64,000 bases of DNA from Fasciola hepatica (Eukaryota > Platyhelminthes > Trematoda > Plagiorchiida > Fasciolidae): NCBI GenBank assembly GCA_948099385.1, contig CANUEZ040000151.1, positions 4,844,001 to 4,908,000 on the forward strand. The letters run 5' to 3'. The notes under the pieces were generated by a model, which worked only from the letters and a program-made list of their open reading frames with translations, made no database searches and was not told the DNA's origin. Below are positions 34,640-47,300 of this stretch, in pieces. The first letter of the stretch is position 1; each line of letters starts with the position of its first letter. The position numbers and the translations under genes were made by a program.

Positions 34640-36600
34640 CCACCAGAATAATGATAAACGCAAAGGGTCAGCGTCAGTTAGGTGAAAGCACCGCAAATTG
34701 TTCTCTTTCTATTGGTTTGGCCATGGAAGTCAATGTGGAAATGGGAGCGTAGTCATACCAGATACGGTGTGATTACAAAAACGCAAAATTTACAAAAGAG
34801 ACGATAGAGAAGACGTCGACCAACTGCTTGTCGATGAACGTCTTCTGTGTTCATTGTATCATGGGTAAAGCTGAAAAGCGTTTACGTGGAAGAGGAGCAT
34901 GGAAGGTGCAAAAACTACCGGATAAGAGTAAATCAGTCGGCGGAGAAAGTGGTTTTCAGTGAAGGCTGGTTACTGACGAATTCAGTTATGTATCAAACAA
35001 TGAACACGTCTTAAGGAAGAGAGAAAGCCAAAACGACGGGTAAAAAGGCCGGAGGAAGACGATTGAGCGTTCAGTAGGTTTTTTACCGTGCAATGGGTGG
35101 ATAATGACGGATCGACATGGAGGTGGTAACTGGACCTGGAGTGCTTTGTGTGGCGGTGGCTGGGACTAATAGCACTAGGAGTTGCTGATATAGCGGGTGG
35201 TATGTTAGTTCACAACCGTTGATGATCATTTTAACAGGTATGTCACATGGTAATGATGGCGCGGAGAAAAGATGTGATAAAGATAACTGATAGATAACTG
35301 AACACGGTGCCCCGCAACATCAGGACTAATTGGTGGAATAGTATTGTTTAGGTGACTAGCTAGGCAGGTGGAGTGTGTGGATAACCCCTAATCTCAACAC
35401 TGACTGTTTGAGAATTATGGAAAGGCACTTCAGCGAGGGACATATTGTGGTGGTTTCAGCGGGTATGGCAGTGGTGAAAATAAACGTACCAATAGCTAAG
35501 TAGTAGCGGCGGGTTCTGACACGGGGAATGGGCATGTTTAGGAGTTGAACCAGAGAGCAGTCAGACTTGAAACTCGGGGAATGTGACAACGAAGAACAAG
35601 CTTAAGTCGATAAGTGCATATAAAAGCGTTCGTTGTGCGTCGGGAAAGAATAAGTTGATGAGAAGAGATGGGAGAAATACTCTGTTTATTAAATTAACCG
35701 AGTGGAATCTTTGCCAGGCTTTGGAGACAAGCTACAGCATCCATATTCAGAGTGAGCTTGGGGGAAGATCAGAGATGGTTGGAGAGAAAGGCGAGAGTGT
35801 CATGTTTGCAGCAGCTTTTCAAGCACAGGAATAGTATTCTGTTATCCACTCTCGGCTCTAGCGGATGGCTGCAATCGCGCTGGACATTCAAACTGATAAC
35901 TATTTTTGGGTTACAGGAGAGGCGATTCACCAACTCAGTTGGGCTCGCATATCGTAGCGGAAGTCCGGCATGCTCGAAATGCGGCATCCAAAACCATGTG
36001 TCTGGCCGCATCTCGCACATTCGGGATTAGAATGAGTTGTCTTTTGCAGTGAGTACATGTAGTTCATTGTCTAGTTACCAGGTTGCGCGGATCCCGGAGA
36101 GCAAAGCTAGCAGGAAAGCAATTGAAGGATGGACCAATATCAAATCATGTCGACAAATCAGTTGTTGTCTCCAGCTAGAAGACGGATTCAACTTATGATT
36201 CGTGAGAAAAAGTAGGCCGAGGTCATCTTTGTGAGGTACCTTCTGAAAGAAAATGGAAAAGGATTTAGTCTGATAGCTGCACCAGCCAAAGGTATAGAGA
36301 GAGACAAAACAACGCTGTCAAACAATAACCCAGTTGGGTCACAGAATTAACAAAGACAGAACTGGGCTGTTGGTAACGTAGAGGATAAATGTTGAGATTT
36401 GTCGAAAAACGGAAAGAAAAGTAGGATGGATCCAATGACAGACGGGCCTGGGGCTCAGTGTGAAGTACCAGTGACACAAGAAGCCAAGGATGATCAGTCT
36501 CGAGTGCAAACGGTAATGTGCAAATCCATTGGGTGTATCACAGAAAAGACTTTACTGGCGAGGGACCCTTCTGGGCCAATGACAAGGTAGCCGATTAGAG
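34640..36600 (-). mobile_element. very decayed CR1-like LINE copy (ORF2 C-terminus visible)
   Basis: The minus frame 36,477-36,265 contains 'LSLDPSYFSFRFSTNLNIYP', which lines up without gaps with the ORF2 C-terminal block of the copy at 8,246-8,578 (matches at L, S, F, S, N and P positions). The block 'aacaggtatgtcacatggta' at 35,233 corresponds to the 3'-region block seen at 33,015. The lower boundary is a guess, placed at an 'aataatgataaacg' string near 34,650. Confidence 0.35.
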
Positions 36601-37675
36601 ACGAAGAAGACGGCTGTTACCAGCTGATACATTTTCGGGAAGAATTTACTTTAGGAGACGGTCATTGGGTTCTAGACATAACACAATGAAGGTAGTGAAG
36701 GCGTAGAAAGTTTCTCAGAAAAGAAATGCATTTGAAAGAGGTTCGGGAAAGTTTTTCTAGAGGCCACCTCCTACCTAGAAAGCTCGGGCCTCAGACATAA
36801 TAGTGGCAGTCAGTACAAGGGCATCATCAGCCGTAAGATAATAAGCTATTAACGTTTTGGACTAGATGGGACATATAGATTGACGAATTTAAGTAAGTAG
36901 CTGATTCCGGAGCCTTAAATACTTCAAAAAATAGAAATTATTCTCCACAGGATCGTGTGCTTCTCAGCAAAGCGGGTCCCAGGAAGTCTCTTTACCTTTT
37001 TTGTTTTGCTTTCTTCTGGTATTGATGGTGCGGGAATTTTGACCACTATCGTCTTCCCGTAGAGATTATAGAGTGAAGCATCTGGTCCTAAATTATAACC
37101 GAAGCTTCTCTGAGTTCTTTCTTCTGAATGTGCGCCTGCTGGCCCCATGGCACTTCAGTTTTTCAGCTCATGGTTTAATAACTCAAGAACCTGCTTTATG
37201 TCTAGTAACTCAGAATCAGTACGCGGCAACGTAGTGCAAGAGGATATATAATGTGACCGCTGCTTGCTGCCGTACCGTCAAGAATGCTCCAGGCCAAGCA
37301 AAGTGGAACCTGGTGTATACCAGCAGACTTGCTCTCTTAGATGGGCTCGCTTCCAATGGGGATGTCTACTTCCGAAAGTAAAACGGTGGATTGCAAGACT
37401 TCCCGGTGAAGGTGTCCCGAAAGGCATCCGCGTTAGCACCATTGGCCGTGGAGCCCCCTAGTAAGCTCATAGAGACTTAGGGGCATAAAAGTAAGCAAAA
37501 TGAAGTTATTTTGCCCCTACAAAACTAGATGTTGGAGCTAAAATCCTCACTGGGGCTTTCCTTAGAAAAAGCTGACACAGCCCTTGGAAGACACCGAAGG
37601 TCCTCACTGTATAATACTGAGCAGCTGGTAATAATGGACCATAGGGTCAGAAGAAACCTAAGTGAAAGAGCAGGA
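36600..37675. other. unassigned stretch with a possible dispersed repeat
   Basis: No gene is supported. The T-rich block at 36,990-37,060 ('ttttttgttttgctttctt' and onward) resembles 40,235-40,330 in the same orientation, so a short unnamed repeat may lie here and inside the 3' region of the next LINE. Confidence 0.3.
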
Positions 37676-40600
37676 ACAACGATGATGACAATGATAATGG
37701 TATATTGTTTGACCGTGATCAAAACATATGCACGAAACAAGATCAGGGAATACAGCAATACATAACAATGTGGGATATTCACGATTTTGAAATTTATGGA
37801 TCACACAGTAACCGAAATAAGACTTTGAAGCGGAGCGGTGTTTGAGTGAGCTGGAGTGGAGGCGGTTCAAGCGGGAATTGTGAACGGGTTTCGAATTCGG
37901 GGAGGGGAGCATCATAGATAGCTGGACTAACTTGGGAATGCTGATATAAGCGATTCTGGAGAATGGTAAAAGATGCAGTGACCGCATGGACCAGTGAAGC
38001 AACAAGCATCGTACATCACAACATGGACAGTGAGTTGAGGAAAGACAATACACGATGTGCCTTATAAGTGCCGAAAACTGGTTGCGACGGGCCAGGGCAT
38101 CCAGAATAGGACGTGAAGGTGTACTAACCGGATATCTGGACGATCGATAACGGGCAACCGGATGGGAGAGTTACCAAAAGACGGTTAAGAGTAAAGTCCG
38201 CATAGAGCTACAAACATGTAATCAGAGATGCCAGCTAAATACAGAAGGTGGATCCGGCATTGGGTAACCGATTGTGGAGTAGATTATGAAATAAATGCAA
38301 GAGGGTCAGATGTGACAATGAGATAGACCTTCTTGTACAGGAGATTTCAGTTTCATATGGAAATTCACGTGAAGGTGAAAAGCTCCACGAGGAATGCAGT
38401 GAGTTTTCAAAGTTCATGAACGGCGTACGGACACGTAGCGGATTTTCAAGAAGGAGCTGTCGAAGAAGCGGACTATTGAAGGTAAGCGCTACTGATGCGG
38501 CCAGGCAGAATTTGGAAGAGTGCAAAGATACCTTTTTGTATACGTGACAAAAGGAATTATTAACCAAATTCTGGAAGGCTACAAATAACTGGTAATTTGT
38601 TTCACAAAGGCCTTGGTTGCCAGTAGAATGGTAAGAGGAAGCAGGCAAAAATGGCTAGTTTGGCGGTCGGGGCAGGGTAGGTTGGAAAGTCAGCTGCGAG
38701 GGCTAGATTCCGATCACTGACTTTGCACTGCAAAGCAGAATGAATTGAATCGTTGGAATGGTGTACCGGAAAAAGACTTTGAGCGGGTGTGGGATGATGA
38801 TCGGTGTCAGGAATCCGCTCTGCGACTCGGTGAGACTTTCGTGAGGGATTTTTACTCTGGTAATAGGATTATTATCACCGGTCAGCCGTAAGCGGTGCCC
38901 TACATAACATCAGCACGCTTGGGTATAAGTCCAAACCATTGTCAATCCGAATAATCAAATCGCTTAGTCTGTACGGTGATCCAAGGTAAAGTCGATTTGG
39001 CCCATGGCTGCCCAAGTAACCAGTGTGATCCGAAGGCGATCAGGAGTGCGGCAGTCTGAAGAGTGTTCAGCTGTGGGTAATGGTGATAGTATGATAGAAA
39101 CCAGACAATGAACATTTTTATCTAACGGCCAGTGGGTCAATCTATGGGGGATCAACGGACGGAGACTGTCAGTTTTAAGGGGTATTTGGGTGAAAGTAGA
39201 CATAAAGGGAGATATCAGGCGCAGGCTTAGCCGGAGTGCAAAATAATTTTGTTGATGAGTGGTGGATGAGGAGAGAGGGCCTATTTGGGAACCAGGAATA
39301 AAACAATAACAGAGGGTGGGATAACAATGGGTAATGGAGATAAAGGAATGCAACAGTGATCGTTGCACCTGCTGTGGGCTAGGATGGCAGACACGCTGAA
39401 AAGGAAAGAAAATACTCAGTGCCAAGGTGGGGCTTTTTCAAGTGAATGAAAGCGTGCTGGTATTCTGTGGAGTAGTGAGAAATGAGAAGTATACGGATTC
39501 AGGGTGGAATGGAGTTTCATCTTACCATGAACATATGCGCAGATCGGTGAGTCTTGGTTACTAAAGAATAGTTATCTGTATGATAAGACTCAAGTATACA
39601 AGAAGAGTGCAAGAAAAAACAGGGAGAGATCGCTGAGTTCTTGCCTGAGACAGGAGAATGAGGTTATCGTGAGCACTCATCACTAAAGGACTAAGCGGTT
39701 TTTTGAGGGAGCTGGTGTCAGTGAACAGTTTGGTTGGGTAATTAGGCCAACAGAGTGTCAGACAAGTCACCCCTGACTTCAGCCATCAATTTTAATGCGT
39801 GGGTTTGATGAGGACACAGAAAAGGCAAAGTTGTGGACGGTAAACTTTAAAAGCGAGATGATTACGATCCTCACTCCGGCAATCAATACGGGCTAGGTTT
39901 AGCCAATAGCTGTAAACCGTTGGCATATCAGTACCGCGGTGTTATCGGAGCAGAGGCCACATAATACACCTATTCAAACCGTGCACTGACTACTGCGTTA
40001 GACATCGGCAAAGCTGGTTAAGCTTTTTTCGGGAAACCCAAACAGGTTGAAACTGAGGAAGGGCGGGGTCAGCTAGCATATGTAGAGAGCTCGGGCGGCT
40101 TGCTATCGCCTTGCAATGGTTCAGACAAAAAGAACTGGAGGCTACCTCAGAAGCTCGGGGTTTTCCAGTTGCAGGGTCGGGTCCAGGCTGTTATCGGAAG
40201 GGTGCAGTGAGAACTCACCCAAGACCTCCCAAGCCAGGAATGGTTTTTATTTCCTGTTTCGTTTTGTTTCTTCTTTTACAGAGGAGTGGCCGAGTAAATT
40301 TACACCTTGGGGTGATCTTCCCATTTTTCCTCTACTCGCCTTTCTTCGCACGTGGCCCATTAGGACCGAGACTGATACTGATGGCTGTTATTCAAATTGT
40401 GAGCTTGCCGCAGACTAGGTGCATAGTCCTTTGGGGGTGTTGTCCCAAACTATGCAAGGAAGGGATAGAGGATGAAACAAACACTCAGATATTGGCAACA
40501 TTCGAGAGGCTGCCGATTGAATGCTTGCCTCTGCCGGTAACAGAGTCAAGAAGGTTCCCGTATATATGCCAGCCATCTGGTGATTGCATCGCCGATTATG

Positions 40601-40947
40601 GTATGGTGGGTAAATTTATGGACATGACAACGTTGGTGAAAAAGTATCAGCACTAGCCACCAGCTATTACTGAAGCCTTGGGTGGTTCGCACTGGTAAAT
40701 CAATGAGCTTCAGCCAAAAGTCGCACACTAAAGATGAGAACTGAATATTTGTAAAGATATGGGATTCAGCAAACCGAGCACCAGGCATACCAATGAGTTA
40801 AAGTCAGGTGACGTCTACCGGATTGGCACTGTTTGACAAAGGTGTGATCTGGTCTTTAATTGTGGCCAAGTACATGTATGCAAATTAGGGTGTAAAATGG
40901 CACGGTCTGATGAGGGGGGAGGGGAAAAGTGAGTGGAGCATACAGAA

Positions 40948-40952
<5 letters not shown>

Positions 40953-40986
<34 letters not shown>
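40953..40986. repeat. (TA)n microsatellite
   Basis: An uninterrupted run of alternating A and T follows 'gaaaatta'. It lies inside the non-coding part of the surrounding LINE. Confidence 0.9.
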
Positions 40987-41149
40987 GTCTGTACATATGG
41001 GCGCGATTATCAGACGGGTCATGAGACGGGGGTCGGAGGCAAAACATTGTGACTCATTGTGGTCTAATAATCAAGACAGTCTTCTTATGCTTCATCTATG
41101 TTTATGCTGTTGCGGGTCATGCTGATTGTAGAAGATGCGTCTAGGTTTG

Positions 41150-43915
41150 TGCTTAGTGCTCCTTCAGTTTGTTTTAGCGCGCAGCGCGATCGCAGCAAGT
41201 CAGGAAGTTCAACCCGGGGGCTAAAATAGAAAACCAAGAAAAATCTAGATCTGACTAAGGGCCTAGATTGGGGGGTCGCAATTGTCAGTTTTCTGCGACG
41301 GAGGGAGGAGGGAGTCTCACTACAGAAACCAAGTGGATTATCATATGAGTGGATTTTTGAGTGCAGAAGTCTGGAGAAAAATGGGAGACTGAGCTCGATA
41401 CTGCTTAATCATAGGGGTTCAAGCCGGAATAGTGGGCACCTAGCTCTGTAGTTAGGTTCGGAAGAGGGATCAAATAATATTTTAGTAGGGGAGCGTTTTT
41501 CTCTCCCTACACTGAGTCGGTCAGCTGTTTGCGCCAAGGTGACGACGGGGGTCAGTATTCCAACAGAGGCCCGTCATGTGACCTGCATTTCACGAGCTAG
41601 CTCTCCTCAGTACGGAATGTTCTGAGGATAAGTGCAATTGTCCTCCTTGCCTTGCGAATTTGGGTCAATGCTTGTTCACGGAAGTTGGAGGAACATACAT
41701 AATGAAGCTCAGGTCCCTTACCACGTGAGTAGTGGGGAATTAGCAGACCGTCTATTGTGAGAAAGCCAGGTGTAATGTGGCATTTGTAGGACAGAGGAGA
41801 GCTCTTAGCTGCCGGAAACTTCGACAGCCATTGAGTACACCGTTCATCAAAGGGCTTTGCGTCTAAGAGCTGAGAGCAGGGCTTTCGCCACGAAAGAACA
41901 GACCAGTTTTATATCGTCAGCAAAAAGGAATGCCATGCCATGACGGGCCACTTCGAAGAAGTCATTAGTGTACGTGAGCAATAAGAGAGGGCCTAGAAAG
42001 CCTTACTGTACGACCCCGCTATGAACTTGTTTGGGGTGAGATGATGTCTCGCTGACGTTGAAAGTTTGAACACTTTCGGAGAGGTATGATAATAGTCAGG
42101 TCAGAAGAGGATCGGCGACTCCGTAGGATTTTATTTTTGGCATTAAGCTAGGGTGAGATACACGGTCAAAAGCTGTAGTCAGATAGAGGAAAATGAAGGT
42201 GATTGACTTGTTGCTGTCTGCTTTAGAAATGAATAAATTGAGGAAGTTCATCTGACAGCTGAGGCACGAACGGGACTTTCGGAACCCATGCTGGGCTTGG
42301 TTCACAAGACTTCTAGAAGTCAGGAAATTCGCAAGCTGGCTCTTTACAATCCTCTCATACGCATTGAAACAATCGACGCTGGTTTGTGGTGCGATGGTTC
42401 CCCGGATCATGCGAAGGACCATTTTAGTCTGATGGAATTAAACAGAAATCTTTTCACTGGGCCGGGTTCATTTTTGGCGACATGGATAATGTAAAGAGGT
42501 TCAGCAATCGGGCTCTAGGTCAGGTTCTCCAAAAGGAAATGGGACTAGTGGAAGGAAATCAGGCCCTGGATGATAGGAGGGTTTAGTGTTCGTTAGGAGT
42601 TTCCTTATGTTGGTCGTGGTAAATGGTATTATTGATTTCGCGTCCTATGTGAGCTTCGGATAGCAGAGTGGTGGAGGGTTAGTTTCCGTAACAATAGTTG
42701 AGGCAGAATAGCAGTTGGAGGCCTCAGCCATATCTTTTGGCGAATCAAGTTGTGTGCCTTTTTGGGTGGGGAAAAGGGTATTGTCTTCAGTGCCGCGCCA
42801 GTTGCGAGATTTTACCGGTTTCGAGAGGAGCTTCACCCGATGAAGCCAGTGTACTGCTGTCTCATCTTACCTTTTGAATTTATTCTCAGTCGCTGCATAG
42901 AGATTACGGCAGATTTGCCCTAATGTGAGTGTCAGAGAGGAATCTCGATTCCTGAGGTATGAGTCCTGAAGCTTACAAATCTTTTGCCGAAAACTGCCAA
43001 TTTTCGTAGTCTTCGCTCCAGTACGCCTAGCGGTTGGGATAAGACAGTTTATGGGGGATAGCAACTTGACATAGTATGCATTGGCTGCTTATTGCGGATC
43101 GGATGTTAGGAAGAAGTCTAGCCAGTCAGTGCCCTGGAGGGAGGTAGGCGACTGGGACTAGTTAGTCAGTCTGTAGGTGTTTTGGTTTTGGATTGCAACA
43201 CCTCCAGTTAGGCATGATTCTTGCGTAACGGTAAGGTGACATGTGACCATTTTGTGGCCAACATCGGGAAGGTTTTCTGTGACGGGAAAATTCAAGTCAA
43301 TGGGGCCGTGGGTGAAGACCAAGTTAAGGATGTTGTTATGCCTTTCTGGAGTAAAGAAATACCGTGTCCATCCTGCAGAGTAGGTGACCAGAAGGAAATC
43401 GGATAAATGACGGCTGCAGACATAGTATTCCAACAAATACGGGGAATGGTTATGTCTCATGCTATGATCTTTGGGTCCAAAGAGAGAATAGAAGCGTACT
43501 CGAAAGCCCTGATAATACGCGGAAATTCAGAGTAACTAGAAGCAGATGCTCAGTTGACGCACCCAATATGTGGCACTTTTCCAAGAATTTGGACGGAAGT
43601 CCTAAGGGAGTCGGGGATGCAGTGGAGCAGTGGGCGGTGGAGGAGGAGGGTAGTAAAATTTAAGCTTATTGTATGCAAGACCACCGCCTGCTCGGCGGGT
43701 AACTCTGCTTGCTCGAAAGAAGTCACAGCCTACCGACGAGACAACTTCGCTTGTGATCTGATCGGCCAACCATGTTCCGGTCACAAGAATAAAGTCAAGG
43801 CTAGAAGCAAATACATGTTTCCCTAAGTCAATAAGTTGATTCAACAGAGAGCGGGAATTCAGCAGCAGAAGGGAACCTGTGCCCGTATTTTTGAGGTAAC
43901 AAGGCGCTAAGGCCC
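41150..43915 (-). pseudogene. CR1-like ORF2 remnant (endonuclease-reverse transcriptase)
   Basis: Minus-strand pieces in order start with the endonuclease N-terminus 'LLLLNSRSLLNQLIDL' near 43,870 and 'VTGTWLADQ' near 43,780 (the Trp that is mutated in the plus copy). 'ASRVTRRAGGGLAYN' follows near 43,700, then 'ERHNNILNLVF' near 43,340 and 'DVGHKMVTC' near 43,260. RT pieces are 'QAQHGFRKSRSC' near 42,290, 'TTAFDRVSHP' near 42,165 and 'AFLFADDIKLV' near 41,920. The C-terminus is 'SRFFLVFYFSPRVELP' near 41,230. Several frameshifts and stops separate these pieces. No complete protein can be made. Confidence 0.75.
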
Positions 43916-43919
43916 CACG

Positions 43920-44359
43920 TGATGGCAGCTCGTGGCGATAAGGGTCGAGTACGCTTCCAGCAGCCGGATTGTCAACCAGGAGAGCTTCAACAAGTGCAGT
44001 AGTAACTATAACGACCAGTAGTGGAAAATCCCTCGAAAACCATTGTAGTTCCCATGTTTCCTTAACATCACTCACTTATTTGCACTATTGACTTGTTTTA
44101 CGCACTGTTTGTTTTTACGGACTAATGCTTGGTTATTTGCGCCCAGTATAATGCTCTCATATCCTTGTTCTGGACCTGCGTGACGCACGTGTTCTTTTCT
44201 CGCACGCTACAATTGGGTTCTCGTTTTTCGAGTCCTTGTGATTGCACAACTGACGTTTGTATTTGTTTCGTGTCATTGCTAACCTGATATTCCAATATCG
44301 TAGAATTTCACGGAAAATCGCCTTTTTATTTCGGGTTCAGTTGCGAATTTGGCTAAGCA
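43920..44359 (+). repeat. BEL/Pao LTR 1
   Basis: This begins 'tgatggcagctcgtggcg' and runs to about 'ttggctaagca'. The first 10 bases seen in LTR 2 (tgtaacgacg) are missing except for 'acg', so it is cut or the true LTR start is at 'tgatgg'. It differs from LTR 2 at one base (g for a at about 43,935). If the LTR really ends at 'attgatca' (about 44,395), a tRNA-primer-site-like 'tggaacgag' would follow. Confidence 0.7.
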
Positions 44360-44399
44360 TTGATCAACCGTGTCGTACAATACCCAATTGATCAACTTG

Positions 44400-47300
44400 G
44401 AACGAGATTATTAGCTACCTTCCAAAAAAGGGATTCAAGCAATTAAAATCTGGACAAAAATAGTACGGCAAGTATTTGGGGAGATTTCGGGTACTGTTGA
44501 TTCTTTAGGTCATGTTAGGTCACCTGGTCCTGCCACTGCTAGCTCATGTATTACTGAGGGTAACATGGATTGTGAGAATGTCGATCTATTTCGGCTAATG
44601 ATATTAGACCTAAAATAACAATTTTTATCAGCTAGACAACAGGCCCAGGAAGCGGAAGCGAAGTATAGAGAGAACGAGTGTGAGCAGGAGGCCAGCGACT
44701 GCGACCCATCCAACAGATCAGAACAGATTACAATAGGAAAATCTGCGCCTGTCGTCGAATATGAAACATCAACGGTACCAACGATTGATCTGCCAAGAGT
44801 AGAACTGACGGTTTTTGAAGGAAGATCTGAAGGCCACTGCAATACATCAGACAGTTCGAAACTTTCGTGGAAAACAAAACAACCGACCCTGGGCAAAGGC
44901 CCCTCTACCTGACTCATTACTGTCTAGGCCAAGCCAGAGAAGCTAACGATGGGCGTACCATGCTAGACCCGGAACAATGTTACAAATAAACAAAGATGAT
45001 CCTGAAGGACCTGTTCTGCTAGCCACTTGAAGTAGCCCGTAACCGGATAGAAGGCTTGATGGCAGAGGCAAAATGAACCAAGGGCGATATCTATACATTG
45101 GCCGACCTAATGATCAAAATGCAGAACTGTTCATTAGCCTTCGACCATTTACATTGCAATGCCGACCTTGATGCAGTGCATACGTTGGAGGGCATATTCC
45201 GTCACCTCTCCCAAACTACAGGGTTGGGGGGGAAGGGGCGAAAAGTATGAGCCGAGGCGACCGTGAGGCTAACGTCAAAGACCTGACCGAATACTTGGAC
45301 AGACCAACCAAGAAAGCCGACAGTAGGTTTGGCCGACTCATCCGAAGAAGTAACCGAGTAAGCAAATCTGGCGGTAACCAGGCTCAGACCACTTCACGGG
45401 AACATCCGAAATACCAGCCTTGAGCCAATGCGCACGCTATTTCACGCGAGGCTATGGCGCATTTACGTTGCAGTTCCTCTGACGCCAGTCACGAGCCACT
45501 AGAATGCCCAAATTCATCTGTGCCACGATAGACTAAAGTTGTGGAATGGCGAGGTCGACAGAAGCGTGTTTTATATGCCCTAATATTACACACCAAGCGG
45601 CAACTTGTCGAACAAGGACCATATGTCACGGAGGTTGCGCAGGCAGACACCATCGATTGGTGCACCAGGCGAGGGAAGCAACACCAGAGAGGAACACCAA
45701 GCCAAGTAGTATTTGTTCAACATCGCGGTCTACCCATAAACCAGTGCATTTAAGAGTAGTCGCCCCGCGGGTGATGACCCCGACTGGGTTGGTCAAAGCG
45801 TTGGCTTTCGTTGACAGTGTACCGGACACTACCCTAGTGAAGGAAAAGTTTGCTGACAAACACTGGCTCGCTAAAAGTACGACCTCGTTAGCAGTGAGCA
45901 CGGTGGGCTGAACACAAGTAATGAGTGCCGGCCGGCTGAGGTTACAGTTCATCTTCTTCGACACTAACGAGCAAATCAAGTCATCGGAGATCGCTGGACC
46001 CAATTTTAACTGGGTGGTCCCACCCGCAGGTTTTAACTGTCGTGGACTGGGAGGACGACGAAGTGGATCTCTCCATCGGCTGCGACTTACCAGAGGCACA
46101 TTGGGTACTTGGCCAGAGAGTTGGCGACCGCCAGGCACTTTATGCCGTACGCACAGCTCTGGGATGGATATTATATGATCCGGTAGGGGTCGCGGTTTCG
46201 TGAATTAATTATCGGACAAAACGAACAGCATACAGTGTCAGTTGAAGCGGTTTCTTGGAAAGGAGTTTCAGGACATCGGAGACGAGAGACTATTGTTGTT
46301 GCAAGAGGATCACTTCGCTCTGCAACCAGTGCGGCAAGGAACCAGGAGCCTCAAAATCAGTTCGAGGTTTCCCTCCATGGCGCACACCAGGTGGCCGTTG
46401 TGTTGACAACAAGAACAATGCTCTACATAGAGGAATTCGACTAAAACAACGTTTCGTTCAATACCAGGATCTATGGCGGCGATATGAAGAAATGATGAAG
46501 CGAAACGAAGCTATGGGCTACGTTGAAAGGGTGCCTGCTACCGCCGACTAACGGAACAGGATGTGGTACCTGCCTCACCACCCAGTTATCAACTCCAGGA
46601 AACTCAAAATGTCGCAGGTTGTGTTCCACTGTGCAGCCAAGTTCCAGAGCAAGTCGTTAAACGATCGTCTACTACAAGGGCCTGAATAGACCACTCCAAT
46701 AACCGACGTTTTGTGCCGTTTCAGAGTGGGTGAGGTAGCTCGGCCCATCGGTATCACGGGTATGTGTCTCCAGGCGAAAATACTGGAAGAAGAACGAGGT
46801 GCGTTGCGTTTTCTGTGGTGGGAATAGAAAAACCAGGACAACCCAATGATAATCTATGGGATGACCGTCCACTCCGTCGGAGCCATATCATCACTGTTTT
46901 GTGCAAAATGCGCCCTCAAAAATAAACGAACAAACATGGAGATTTGGTCCGCCGGTCAGTGGTAAACAGCGTCAGCAGAAACGTTTATTCGACGACTACC
47001 TTGGGTCATTCGATGATGTAGACTCGGCCCTGGCGCAGTTCAGGGGCCTAACAAGATGGCTAGAAGTGGGCGGCTTCCATCTGACGAAATGGATATCGAG
47101 GCTTCAGAAGTGCTCGAAGCAATAGCGTACCAGGAGAGGGTCGAAATGATTACATATTTGGACGGCTTTCCACTCCCTACCGAACGCACTTGGGGATACA
47201 ATGGAAAGCGGAAACGTACGACTTTTTTCGAGCCAAACGTTTTCAAGTTGCCAGTAACCCCGTCATGGCATGCTTTCTGCCGTCTCTAGTTTGTTCGATC

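Larger units (their letters stand above)
37679..43919 (-). mobile_element. CR1-like LINE, minus strand, cut by the BEL array
   Basis: On the minus strand this copy starts abruptly at 43,919, where the BEL/Pao LTR begins. It holds endonuclease and RT remnants to about 41,150, then runs through about 3.4 kb of non-coding sequence to a degenerate tail at 37,699-37,679 ('ggtatattgtttgaccg' before it). The non-coding part includes a (TA)n run (40,953-40,984) and a probable unrelated insert at about 40,000-40,800. Its RT sequence differs clearly from the copy at 8-11 kb, so it is another subfamily. Confidence 0.65.

Noticed and set aside
40910..41125. Frame with Ile-Tyr repeats
   Set aside because: It is only a translation of the (TA)n microsatellite.
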